Shown in pieces: positions 26,810 through 38,665 of a stretch of 64,000 nt of DNA (its first letter is position 1; each line of letters opens with the position of its first letter). Origin of the DNA: Pseudisothecium myosuroides. Its lineage: Eukaryota > Streptophyta > Bryopsida > Hypnales > Lembophyllaceae. The DNA is taken from contig OX637294.1 in the NCBI GenBank assembly GCA_951799445.1, forward strand, positions 23,213,452 to 23,277,451, given 5' to 3'. A model generated the notes under the pieces. It was not told the DNA's origin, ran no database searches, and worked only from the letters and a program-made list of their open reading frames with translations. The position numbers were made by a program, and so were the translations under genes.

Positions 26810-29800
26810 GGATAGGACCTTAAGTAAAGGAAACTTCTTTGATAAGACTGATTGTGTGTTGAAAAGCTCTTGTTTTTTATTGATATAGAGAAATTGCAAC
26901 TAAAGTTCGGACAAAGCTTAAGATTGATGTTTGATTATAATACGCAAGATATATATTTCTACATATAAGATGCCAAAATTGAATTGGTAGATTTTCAATA
27001 ATCATGTTCTAGTCTCAATGTCCATATATTGAATAATGTATATTGAATAATGTGCAATAAACATTTGTTTATTCTTTAAAAAAATTATAGCTCACTTTTA
27101 AAAACATGTTCCGATTTTAGCAATCTCCCTTGCCTACCTAAATATTGCACTGTTTTGAGGCCCATAACTACTTCAAAATGTTCACTTCTACAGCAAGGTT
27201 GAATTTTTTTATCTTTAAAAAAAATTGATGAATCCATTTATGCAATTTATTATTTAATTTAATTTCTTCTAAAACAGTAAAGTGAAAATTTCCACTGATT
27301 TCTAGATTATTATGCCTAAACTTCAAAATTATTTTTCTCTAATCTATTTCAAAGGTGAAATTTCATGTTTCAACAATTTTAGTACATAACCTTTGCATTC
27401 AACAACTTTCACAATTTGACATGTTGAAAAATGAGTCAAAAATACATGATCAAAAATTAGCCAAAAAAATATCATAATTTTTTCGTAAAAATAATATTGA
27501 AACAAGGTATAAGATGAAAGAGAAATTTAAAGCACTTATGACTTTGACGTCATATATCAATTCCAATGGTAAAAATCTTTTCTTGAGTAATATGTTTTTT
27601 TCTCAATTTAAAATTGCAAGATCTAAGTTCAAAAAATGACTCTCAAAATTATATTTGCCTTCATTACATTTTAAAATAAAATTCCTCACAACCTTCATTT
27701 TGTTAATTAAAATAGAATGATTCAAAAAAATATTTATACACATACATCTATCCTACCAAGTAAAAAAAAGGTCATTACAAGAAAATGATGGCCAAGCAAA
27801 TGGCATCACAAAAGGCAAGTATAGTACATGGGTCCTTATCTAAGATCTTACATTTTTATATGTTGGCCAAATATACTAAAAGAAAAAACGCTTGTTAACA
27901 TTTCAAATAAAACTATTATTGATTAGAGAAGGAAATATTTGAAGAATTCATTGTAATGATTTCTGCTGGAATCTCACTTCAAAGAATTTTGTTGACTTAG
28001 AGTTTGACAAAATTTAAATTTGGCTTGGAGCTTTGATAAAAAGCCATCATTTTTTGGCATTCCATTAGACTCTTTGTTGAAAATCACTTTGAATTAGGCA
28101 CTTTTCAAACCAATGGATAGAAATTGTTAAGAATTTTTAATATATCATAGATCTAGTTTTGATAAAATATCCATCCATACCTTAAGTTTGGTTGTTTGTT
28201 TTGTTTTGTTTGTTTATTTAATACATTGAGATCTCTTGGATTGTGCGTCCCCCGGTGGCGTGTTTGGTACTGTTGGAAAGCCCTCGGCAAGGAGGGGTGC
28301 ATGGGCTTTGTTTTGTGGCACCTATTCACATGGATTAATAATATTATGTCTACTAAACAATTGATGGTAGTGAGCTTTGAATATCATCACATTTAAAATT
28401 TCTTTGATGATAAGGCAATCCTACTTCTTCATTTGGTTTCTCTATTTGTATGGAATTGATTTGATGAAACTATTACTAGACAATAATTTTGGGAAGGTAC
28501 TATGTCAATTTTAGATATTATTTTGGACCTTGATAATTTCACTTGCATATAAAGATCCACCCAAAGAATCTAATACTAATTTAGTAATTTTTGCAATATA
28601 TTCACCATCACTATACAAGTTAATTGAATTGATCCCGGGGGATAACTTAGTAAAATTTAGCATGTTACGTGTGACCAAAGATATGGTACATTTTATTCAT
28701 TGCTCCTAAATTTTTGAAAAATATTTGAGATAATATATCATAGAAAAAATAGATAATTACAATTATAATAAATATATGGACATAAATAATCTTGCCAATT
28801 TGTTTTTTTAGATCTAATGTACCATGAAGTAAAAGCTCAAGTAAAAGTATCCGAGGTTGGGGCTATGAGTAGGGTTTGTATGAATGATTCAATTGTATAT
28901 CAATGTTAAGTGAAGGTTGTGGTGCAAATGAAGGTTGTGTTATCTGTTGAATTTGAGTCGATTTGTTATTCTATCTTGGTGTTTTGTATTGTTTGGGTGC
29001 AAAAGTCACATTCATTGTAGACACTCAGTATGTTTTGAATTCCTACGCAATGGCATTTACATATGATAACCTCTATGTGTCCACAACCTTTATTTGTTAC
29101 TCAATTTATTAGATGTTTAGCTATTTTCTATGGTACCGCTAATATTACACATTTTGCAGTATTTTGTTACTTATAAGGTAGAATTTTGTTACATATAGAA
29201 TGTTTCCAATTCAAGATCCTTTAATTATAATGAAGTAATGGTATGAAAAATTGGACTATCTTTCAAATTCAAAGTAGTGTATGGTACTTAAAATTATGAC
29301 AAATTAGAAAATTAGGTAATGATATGGTCTATTTAATTAATCCCCTCTATCAAAATATCCCCCAAAATAATACCCCTCGGTCACACGTGATATGTAAAAA
29401 CCCTTAAGAGTCACCCCCCGTGGAATTGATACAACCTTTGGTAATAATATTAGCTTAAACTAATTTTGAAACTATGTGAATTTTGAAGGAACACTAATAT
29501 GGTAGTTCATAATAATTTAAATAAAATCAATATAATGTAGTCTACATTTTTTTTATGCTATTACAACTAGCGTGAGTTTTGTCCAACATTCATCCACTTT
29601 CGTCTAGCTTCATTTATTTTCATCCCAATCCATCTAAATTTTATTCTAATGTTCAAAGTAATTATACTTTATTCATCTACAATTCACTCAATGAGTATGA
29701 GGGTAACATTATCATTTTCTTGCACAAATTGAATTAATTTGTGCACTACAAACCAATTCACAAGTTATCTTGACAAAAACAAACCATACTTCTTTTATAC

Positions 29801-30182
29801 ATTTTAAAACATAAATACTCAAAGATTTGGGATGGAATGTAGGTGTGCTTTCATATATGACTTCTTTAGATTTTTTAAGTCTCCACTTGAAGAGAAATTA
29901 TTATGACAATCAGGAAAGCAAAACTTAAAAATCAATGATTCTTTGTCCTGTTAATTTTGAAGAACTTTAAAGATAACTTTGAAAATTGATACAAGAATTT
30001 TTTATATTTTTATATCTTATATTGGAATGTTATCAATATGGTAAATAAAAACTGCATTGTACAAATTCTAAAAGATTTAGTAAAACAAGCACATTCAAAC
30101 CTTTAGATCTATACAAGAGAAATTCAAAAAACTCCAAACAACTTAAATACTTAGTTTTTCTTATTGTAGCACAACATTGTAT
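26810..30182. other. AT-rich intergenic DNA with diverged repeat remnants
   Basis: No gene was found. Parts of 27.1-27.8 kb share phrases with TTAA-family interiors, and CATTACAAGAAAATG at 27775 resembles a CACTA terminus without a partner. The segment 28225-28320 is an inverted relative of 37099-37195. Confidence 0.35.
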
Positions 30183-31561
30183 TGTACAGTGGGATACCAT
30201 TCAAAATGGCGTTTTCGCATTCGTAGGGAAAGAAACTTCACATTTGCCAACTTTGACAGCCTCCTGAAGGCTAAAAAATTGCTTTTTTACCATGAAATTT
30301 TTGGCATGGGAATATCTTTATGTTAATAACATGTTCACCAAATTTTGAGGTCAAAAGATTCACCAAAAAAAGATATTCAAAGTCTACCAACATATACAGC
30401 AATGAGAAAATTTTCACTGCTACCAAATTTGACACCCTCCCGAGGGCTGAAATATTTTTTTTACCATGAATTTTCTGGGATGAGATCATCTCTATATTGA
30501 TAATATGTGTGCCAAATTTCAAGGTCAAAAGATTTACACAAAAAAAGAAATTTGAAATCTACCAACATGTGTAGTTGTGAGAAACAATTTCACCACTACC
30601 AACTTTGACACTCTTCCAAGGATTGAAAACTTATTTATTTACCATGAAATTTTTATTATGGAATCATCTCTATGTTAATAACATGTATGCCAAATTTCAA
30701 AGTCAAAAGATTTACCAAAAAAAGGATATGCTAATTCTACCAACATGTGTAGTCGTGAGAATGATTTTTTCAACCCTTGGGATAGTGTCATTTTATGGGT
30801 AAATTTACACATGGATGTAAAAAATCATTTTAACAACTACACATGTTGGTAAAATTAGAATATCTTCTTTTCAGTAAATCTTTTGACCTTGAAATTTGTC
30901 ACACTTATTATCAATATAGATGTGATCTCATGCCGAAAAATTCATGGTAAAATCTGTTTTTTCCAGCCCTTGGAATAGTGTCAAAGTTGGCAGTAGTGAA
31001 ATTTTTCTCACAGCTATACACGTTTGTGTAAATCTTTTTATTTTGAAATTTGGCACACATATTATCAACATAGAGATGATCTCATTCCAAAAAATTCATG
31101 GTAAAAAAGAATATTTCAACCCTCGGGAGGGTGTCAAATTTGGCAGCAGTGAAAACTTTCTCATAGCTATACATGTTGGTAGACTTTAAATATCTTTTTT
31201 TTGTTGAATCTTTTGACCTTGAAATTTGGTACACATTTTATTAATATGTAGATGTTCCCATGCCAAAAAATTCATGGTAAGAAAACAATTTTTCAGCCCT
31301 TGGGAGGGTGTCAAATTTGGCAGTAGGGAAAATTTTCTCACCACTATACATGTTGGTAGACTTTGAACATCTTTTCTTAAGTGAGTCTTTTGACCTTGAA
31401 ATTTGGTAAACGTGTTATTAATATAAAGATTTTCTTGTACCAGAAATTTCATGGTAATAAAGCAATTTTCAGCCCTTGGGAGGCTGTCAAAGTTGGCAGA
31501 TGTAGAATTTCCTTCCCTGCGAATGCAAAAAACGCCATTTTGAATGGTACCCCACTGTACA
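30183..31561. mobile_element. Foldback element with internal tandem subrepeats (1.38 kb)
   Basis: TGTACAGTGGGATACCATTC at the left is the inverse of GAATGGTACCCCACTGTACA at the right, and the pairing continues through AAAATGGCGTTTT. The interior is built from a roughly 170-bp module in several diverged copies. Each module holds CTTTGACAC/CCAAATTTGACA, a C-rich CTCCCGAGGGCTG-like box, TTTACCATGAA and GGTCAAAAGATTT. Modules in the left half run in one orientation and those in the right half in the other. Such long arms with internal repeats resemble Drosophila-type foldback or MULE-derived elements. Short ORFs inside are repeat artefacts. Confidence 0.7.
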
Positions 31562-32438
31562 TGAAGGTCATTTTTGTCAAATAATTGCCAAAATTAAATT
31601 TCAATATTAAATTTTAAAAGGTTCACGTAACCTTAAACCAATTACAATATGATGCATGACACTTTTGACAAACATACATGGCTTAATTTATGCCAAATTT
31701 GACCCTAATTTGCAAGCACTTAATATGTAGAATTTGAAAAAGCCACTAACATATTATCATAGATAACGTCCTTTAACCATGGAACATCACGTTGGTTACT
31801 ATGAAAATCAACTTTTTTGGTATTGTGTAAATCATTTGCTAAAATAAATCCAAGAGCACTTAATAGAGTTCAAAACCTCTCTTTTCCCCACAAAATTCTA
31901 AGAATGAACATCTACACTTTTGTCTTGCATAGAATGATTCTTTGTCATCTATCAGACACTTAATGTACGCAACCACATTATAGAGTAGTGGCATAATAGA
32001 CACTAAGTGTACAAATGATGATAGATATATAATTGTTCCATTTAAAACAAAAGTACAGATGCTCATCTTTGAAATTTTGTGCAAAAAGGGAGTTTTTTCA
32101 CAGTAATTTTTTTCCTTCAGTGATTTTTTTTTAATAAAGTAGATGATTCACGCATTTACCAGAAAGGATGATTTCCACAGTGACCAACTCGTCTTTACAG
32201 GATTATCGACATTCATGAGTAATTGTAAGGTAGTCTATTCTAGAAGTGACCGTGCTTTAAAAATGATAGAGGTTCATTTTACTTTTTCAATGTACCAGTA
32301 GTGTACATTTCAGGAGGTGGTTGCTTTCAGACCAATGCATTCCAACTTCAAAATTTATAATTAATTACACAAAGGTCCAAAAAATATGAAACAACTTGGG
32401 TGAGATGCCAATTCCATTTTTCTTCTTGCAAAAAATTA
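31562..32438. other. Intergenic, no feature recognised
   Basis: AT-rich DNA without ORFs, termini or hairpins that could be assigned. Confidence 0.3.
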
Positions 32439-32963
32439 CTCCCTTTGTTCCACTAAAAAACTCCAAAGACCTTCCCCACAAAGGATTAACTATATTTTTA
32501 GTCTTTGTGCCAGTGCTCTAGCTTAGGCACCTTCGTTTAGACACCTAAAATCCATGCCGAAAATATCATATTTGAATGTAATTTGTAAGTGTTGCTAACT
32601 CTGTCATTCTGGATGATTTAAAGGTTGATGGCAACAATGGGATTCTAAGAACATCTATCCCAACCTAAATATCCACAAGAAAGAAACCTGACCCACTTTA
32701 TGAACAAATTTTCATAGTGCCAAAGTGAACACCGAAACCATCATCAACACTATAATTGTTTGAGGAAGCAAAACAAGTACAAGTGCCTCATACGGGCAAG
32801 GCCAAGTTTTCTAAGAGAGGAATGCTCCCTAATCTCTTGACTTGTCCCTACGAGGTCATTCAATACGACCAATGCTTACTCAACAATTGCAATTATAAAA
32901 TGGAGCTTTTTAGTGGGATAAGAATTGTGCCTGATTTGAAGTTTTTTAGTGAGACAGAGGGAG
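32439..32963. mobile_element. Stowaway-like (Tc1/mariner) element, copy 1, TSD TA
   Basis: CTCCCTTTGTTCCACTAAAA at the left pairs with TTTTAGTGAGACAGAGGGAG at the right, and both ends are flanked by TA (32437-32438; 32964-32965). CTCCCTCYGT is the signature terminus of plant Stowaway MITEs. At 525 bp it is longer than usual. A second copy in inverse orientation is at 62153-62724 and shares the interior (AACTATATTTTTAGTCTTTG and beyond). The open frame running through it is not a gene. Confidence 0.75.
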
Positions 32964-34060
32964 TATTGAAAATTGTTTTAAGGAGTTTAGCTTCCCCGAA
33001 ATCAGCTCTTAAGTGGTATCTTAAAATTGAAGGGAAAATGAGTTTGAAGAGGATGAATGATTCGTTCTTCGATGGCATACGGAACCAATGGATTTATCTG
33101 TTTTGAAATAGAAATAGAAATCCACTCTGGCAGGGACCCGAAATTTTCTGTGCGCGCAGAAAATGGGCCCGTGCTGGCCGGGCAGAACATTCTGATCTAA
33201 TCCAATGGGATCCTCATGTTGGCTCCCAGCAACCCCTTACCTGAAAGCCAGACCAGGTTCATCCTCACAGACTGCCCGCTGCCCCACTCTTGAACCCTAA
33301 TTTACGGAAAATCCACGTGGCCCACTTCATGCCCATACTTTTTTTAATTGAAGGGCCCGCTTCTATTTTTATTTAAATTTATCTAAGATTTTTTTGACTG
33401 TTCTGCCCATCCACTTTGAATTCAGATTCCACACTACGTTCCCAAAATTATTATATACTCCGCCCGTAACATTCTCAAATATATTTAACCGTTAAACCCA
33501 AGCGACCATTTCCATTTTTTGGTCACTGCCCCTCTTATCTGAGCTTCCTGTTCTCAAATTTTGAGTTTTCATAAAAATAAAAAGTATTCCTAAAAAATAG
33601 TCCACACTATGAATCCAATCGCAATAGTTTCATCAAATTCCAAATTAAACTCCGCCTTGTGGAATTTTTCAAAGTTAAGTGGTGTAGTGTAGTTTACAAC
33701 TCATTTAGGGGGAGGGGGGTCGGTTTGGATATGGACTAAAAAGTCATTCAACCAATATGATTCTTGCTCCCATCAGAAAGGGCAGATCCACTTCAAAAGG
33801 GCATATCCAAGGAGTTCAAGGAATAGACAAGTGCCACAATCTTTCTTTTCTTACAGACACTACTCTCATTTCAGTGACTACCGTGCATTGCAAGCTCCAC
33901 CATGAACTAAAAAATGCTTAGAATGTTGTGAAACTTTACTTCAGTAGATTCTCAACTCTCTTATCTTTCATTGAGCACTAAAGGGCATCATTTTGAAATA
34001 TTATCGCAAAGAAATGCTCCTTTAAAGTGCACTGGCATGTATTTCTATTGACCCAAATAA
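32964..34060. other. Intergenic; GC-richer promoter-like patch without a gene
   Basis: About 33120-33330 is clearly richer in G+C than its neighbours and includes a G-box (CACGTG, 33314-33319). No ORF, start or splice structure follows. It may be a relic promoter or another captured fragment. Confidence 0.3.
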
Positions 34061-34363
34061 AACTTCAAACTTAAATATCTACTAAACCATGCGGTCAAAT
34101 AATTTGATTTTTTTTTGAACAAATGGAAAATACCTTTTCATTAAAGTAACCAAAGAAGAACAACAGCCACGCCAGAGCTGGCAAATGAAGTGATCATGAG
34201 CAAAAAACAAAGAAGAAAATTGAATTTTTTTTTAATGTAAACTTCAAGATCCTATGGTTACATTCTACCCAATTTCAAGAAAATTGAAAAAAAAAATTGT
34301 TCAAATTCTTGGCAGTTTTGACCCTTTTTGAAAGTATACCCTCCTTGAGTTATTAAGGATTAA
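34061..34363. repeat. TTAA-family fragment, right end
   Basis: The sequence AAGATCCTATGGTTACATTC near 34247, then GGCAGTTTTGACC, follows the order found just before the right end of full copies. CCTTGAGTTATTAAGGATTAA at 34343-34363 is a diverged right terminus. The left part is missing. The start coordinate is approximate. Confidence 0.4.
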
Positions 34364-35078
34364 AGCCCTAATTCATGATTTCTAGCTATTTTCTACTTTA
34401 AAGCAAGCACTATCCAATTCAATATTTGATGGATTCTTGTGAAATTTTTATTAGAGGTGTGTTTCACTATTGATTTGATGCCTGAAAAATTTCAAACCAA
34501 TTCAAGTCATAGTTAAAAAATTATGTCTAAAAAGGGCATTTTTTTTAGTTTTGAGCAATTTCAAGCAGCCATTACAAATAGGTCCGATTGAATTGAAAAT
34601 TACTATATCTACTTTCAACAAGCTTGTTCACATAATCCCAAAAGTTGAAAGGCATATGAGCACATGATTTTGACTTCAAGCCTTTGAATTTGGACTTTGT
34701 AAGTTTTGAACTTTGCCTAGAGAAGGGGAGTCCAATTTCAAAGGCTTGTAAGTCAAAATCATGTGCTCATATGCCTTGCAACTTTTGGGGTTATGTTAAC
34801 AAGCTTGTTGAAAGTATATATAAAAATTTCAGCCTAATTGAAGCTATCTATCATGACATCCAAAACTACCCAAAACTCAAAAAAATATCTTTTGGAGGCA
34901 TAACTTTTTAATCATGACTTGAATTAATCTAAGATTTTCTAGGTATCAAACCTGAGGTGATGAAATACACTTTTAGTAAAAATTTCACAAGAATCCATCA
35001 AATATTGCATCAGGAAGGGCATGTTCCAAAGTGGAAATATGACCTAAAATCATGCCTCATAACTTTAAGAGTTAATCC
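34357..35078. mobile_element. Foldback (long inverted repeat), about 720 bp
   Basis: The left arm (34357 to about 34720) and right arm (about 34727 to 35078) are inverted copies. The closest-matching part is near the centre, where AGCACATGATTTTGACTT at the left is mirrored by AAGTCAAAATCATGTGCT at the right. Outer parts are more diverged. Both arms end in GGATTAA/TTAATCC, so a TTAA target is possible. Confidence 0.6.
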
Positions 35079-35246
35079 CAATGACCCAAGGTATTATGGA
35101 TAAAACTTAATAGATCTAAATTGATATGCTATAGGATAAGAATTTTATAATTTATAACCTTCCCTTTCATAAAAAAAAATTATGTTACATATTATGGATA
35201 GAAATTATATATATATAATCAAGTTTGGAAAAAGATTACAGACATT

Positions 35247-35488
35247 AGAGTTATTCGTAAAGTCCCCCCCAGTTTGGAGGGGACTTTTTCTGACAATTTC
35301 CTCCGATGGATGACCCCTCAGGTGACCACTAAACCGCAGGCAAAGTCCGGACCAAACTTCTTTTTGGTCGACTTGGGTGCTTAAGAAAGTTTGATACCCA
35401 CTTTTGTATTGACTTTTTGTCCAAAACCTGCTTTTTCACAAAACTGCGGGGTCTAAACCCCAATTTTGGGTACTTTACGAATAACTCT
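35247..35488. mobile_element. MITE, 242 bp, AGAGTTATTCGTAAAGT termini
   Basis: AGAGTTATTCGTAAAGTCCCC at 35247-35267 and GGGTACTTTACGAATAACTCT at 35468-35488 are terminal inverted repeats. ATT flanks both (35244-35246; 35489-35491), a likely 3-bp target duplication. The interior is non-coding and richer in G+C. The superfamily could be PIF/Harbinger or CACTA. Confidence 0.7.
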
Positions 35489-37996
35489 ATTATCCAAATC
35501 AATTTCAAAGTAGTTTTCTTTCATAGTTATTTAAAAAAATACAATTCATATTTTTAACATGTGATTTTTTGTGATTGGCTAAAATATTGTCTTGTATGAT
35601 TGTACAAAATGGGCAAAGATTTGATCATGAAAACCAACATTTAGGATATTTTTTGAATTTTACAAGATATTTTCCTTTAATTCCCATAAATTGAACCAAT
35701 TTTCAAATATAAAGTCTGTTTTTTTTACTATGTTTTATTCTAAATAGAAATTTCATAGATTTTTTCAACAATTTTTTTCAACATGCTTTCAAATTGCAAC
35801 CCAAATACAATGCCTCAAACACTCTAAAACAATGCCTCAAATACAACAAAATGGTGATGAAAGATCAAAACAATAGTTCAAAGCTCCAAACACGGACTAA
35901 GAGAAACAATAGTAGAGTTACTCCAAAATAGTGGGTCAAGGTACTTCCAACTAGTAGAGAGACCAACTTATAGTACCTTAGTGCCACTCATCCTATGTGT
36001 CACTTGTCTTATTCCCTCCAGTTAGAAATTGTCCTAAATGTTGACCCCTTGTAGTGTTCTTGCATACTCTTGCCTCAACTTCATCCATCCAAACCTCAAC
36101 AATGTAAGCAAGTTATGAGAATGAAAGAATAACAAGGACAAGCATCATGGGAAGAACTTCGAGACCTAAACTATTGTAAATATTGTTGGTACCACAACAA
36201 TACTAGAATTAAAATACTGGAAGTTGTTGGTACCATCTTCCTACTTTCAGTACCTCCAACTTCCCCAAATGTCGCTATCGGATCCTATGTGGCCTTGGCA
36301 TTTTGTTAATTTGGCACAAAGGGTGCCACATTAGATTTGACACTTCGTATGCAAGGACACGAAAATATAAATATAGTAGGCAGCTCTGAAATCAGGGTAG
36401 CCATTTAAAATCGCCCCTAGAAATGGCTTTGGAATCGTGCAGGTGGTTCTTGAAGAGGACTAAATTTTGAAAGTTGATGAAAACTAGTTCCAAATGAGTT
36501 GTTTCAAGATAGTTTGTAGTGGAAAAGAAGCTCCCAGTATTTGCGGTTTTAGAGTGATGAGAGCATTGTTAAAGAGTTGAGCCGAAAATTGAAGTAGCGG
36601 CACTGAAATGTAATAAATGTACTGAATGTCATAAATGAAAATGCAATGTGAATGTGTTCCGTTTATGGCACTTGGTTATCGCTTTTTAGAACTTTCATGC
36701 ATCATTTTTGAAACTCAGCTCACCACATTCACAGGTGCATTCTATTTCATTCTGGAGGTAGCTTACGCACAACAATAACGCCCTAGAAACCTTTCGCTTA
36801 GAAAAATTGTTGTTTATTCAATATGACTCAAAAAACCATGAAAAAAAAGGCTTTTAACTGTTTTCAATTTTTCCATCTATGAAAAAAAAATTGCAATGTT
36901 TGGCCCCATTCCTACGTCACCACATCCAATTCTGTTCTTAGATGGGCAATTACTAAGCGACCTACTATAGTTTTTGTAGGCTCTGTAGGCGACCTTTTTG
37001 AGAACCTATTTTTTTTTTCTAATGTATACTAGTGTAGCCATGTACCATTGGCCCATAACTCAAAAATCCATAACTTTTACACCGTAGGTCCAAGCGCCAC
37101 AAAATAAAGTTTATGCACCCTTCCTTGCAAAGAACTTTCCAACGGGTCCAAAGTGCAACCAAGTGACTCACAATTCCAAAGATCTCATTGTAACAAACAA
37201 AGCAAGCTTGGTAACTAAATATAGTAAAAAAATTCAAGCTAATTTAATATACGGATAATATTTTCTATTCCATTTTCTCTTAACCATTTCGTTATTCTTC
37301 CATCTTCATCTCAATCGTTCTAATGCTCCACGTAAGCCTCCGCATAATTTTTTCGCCTTCCAACTGGTTGCAATGTTACGACGGCATGCAAAACATTGTA
37401 CTGTACCTTACTGCGAGCATGACTCGGAACTGAGGCGAACAGCGTCACGACATTATCCTTGAAATCCGATCCCTCATTAACGAATGCCATCTTTCATCCA
37501 TCCTCTCCACCAACTATCATCCAAAAATATCCTTTTCAATCAGCTCGAAGCCTCGACCCTCTCCCTCCGCCCTTCGATGAAAACGAGAGCCAAATCGGAC
37601 GGCGAGAGTCGGGGAGCGTGGGAACAGCATGGTGGGGTCTGGCAGAGACCTGCCCGGGCAGACCTGCCACGGTAATAAGCTCGGGCAGAGACTGACCTCA
37701 CCTAATACCGACGGTCATAGACGCCTGACGGTAATAGGTCTCGTCCTTCCTCTCTTCTCCTTCCTCTTGAAGTTCTCAAATTGTCGTGTGCGAGACAGAA
37801 TGCGTGATCTCTTTTGTTTGTTCTGCAATTGTTGTTGTTATCCCGAGGCTTTGATCGAGCTTTGACGAAGCTTTGACGAAGCTTTGGTATCTTTTCGATA
37901 GAGCGGTTTTGGTTGCTGTGATTTGCTTCGGTTGCTTCCGATTTGCTTTGATTGCAGAGTGTGAGGTGGTGTTGCGTTAGAGTTGCGGGAGCGATC
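35489..37996. other. Intergenic and 5' region of the peroxiredoxin gene
   Basis: 35.5-37.2 kb is AT-rich and featureless apart from the diverged repeat at 37099-37195. From about 37440 the composition shifts to G+C-rich. This should contain the promoter and leader of the peroxiredoxin gene, including a CCCGGGCAGACCTGCC-type patch near 37650 and pyrimidine-rich blocks at 37740-37770. No TATA box was certain. Confidence 0.45.
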
Positions 37997-38665
37997 ATGG
38001 CGTTGAAGTTGGGAGACACTGCGCCGCAGTTCACAGCCGATTCCACTCACGGCGAACTCGACTTCCATTCTTACATTGACGGTTCTTGGGCGATTCTTTT
38101 CTCGCACCCGAACGATTTCACTCCCGTGTGCACCACCGAGCTTGGCGCTGTGGGGAAGTTTCTCCCGGACTTCGAGAAGCGCGGAGTGAAGGTGATTGCG
38201 CTTTCGTGCAACGATGTGGAGTCGCACAAGGGTTGGATTGGGGATATCGAGAGCTTCACCCCGGGGGTGAAAGTGAGCTACCCGATCGTGGCCGACCCGA
38301 CGCGCGAGCTCGCGGTGAAGTTCGGCATGCTGGACCCGGAGGAAATTGACGCCAAGGGGATCCCGTTGACGGCGAGGGCGGTGTACATCTTCGGCCCGGA
38401 CAAGAAGCTGAAGCTGTCGATCTTGTACCCGGCCACCACGGGACGGAACTTCAATGAGGTGCTGCGCGTCATTGACTCGCTTCAGCTTACCGCCAATTAC
38501 AGCGTGGCGACGCCGGTCAACTGGAACCAGGGCGATAAATGCATGGTCGTGCCTTCGCTCTCCAACGATGCCGCGACCAAGAAGTTCCCCAAGGGTTTTG
38601 AGACCGTGGAAGTGCCCTCGGGCAAGAGCTACATTCGCCTCACTCCTCAGCCTAACCTGAACTGA
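37997..38665 (+). CDS. 1-Cys peroxiredoxin (Prx6 / rehydrin type)
   Basis: Thiol peroxidase that reduces hydrogen peroxide and organic peroxides. Plant 1-Cys peroxiredoxins accumulate in nucleus and cytosol of desiccation-tolerant tissues. The 222-aa product has the usual family length. The peroxidatic Cys45 lies in HPNDFTPVCTTELG, and the 1-Cys class strings SCNDVESHKGW (71-81), YPATTGRN and VATPVNW are present; no C-terminal 2-Cys resolving motif is seen. The start at 37997 is chosen because similarity to the family begins at MALKLGD. An in-frame ATG at 37952 would add 15 residues unlike the family. The coding region has no intron and is strongly G+C-rich compared with its surroundings, so a retrocopy origin or lineage intron loss are possible. 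The large antisense open frame here is a by-product of this composition. Confidence 0.95.
   Translation: MALKLGDTAPQFTADSTHGELDFHSYIDGSWAILFSHPNDFTPVCTTELGAVGKFLPDFEKRGVKVIALSCNDVESHKGWIGDIESFTPGVKVSYPIVADPTRELAVKFGMLDPEEIDAKGIPLTARAVYIFGPDKKLKLSILYPATTGRNFNEVLRVIDSLQLTANYSVATPVNWNQGDKCMVVPSLSNDAATKKFPKGFETVEVPSGKSYIRLTPQPNLN

Noticed and set aside
30271..31584. Several 65-90 codon frames with similar peptides
   Set aside because: They repeat because they come from the tandem modules of the foldback element.
32756..33106. 116-codon frame
   Set aside because: It runs through the Stowaway-like element and across its right TIR, so it is not a host gene.
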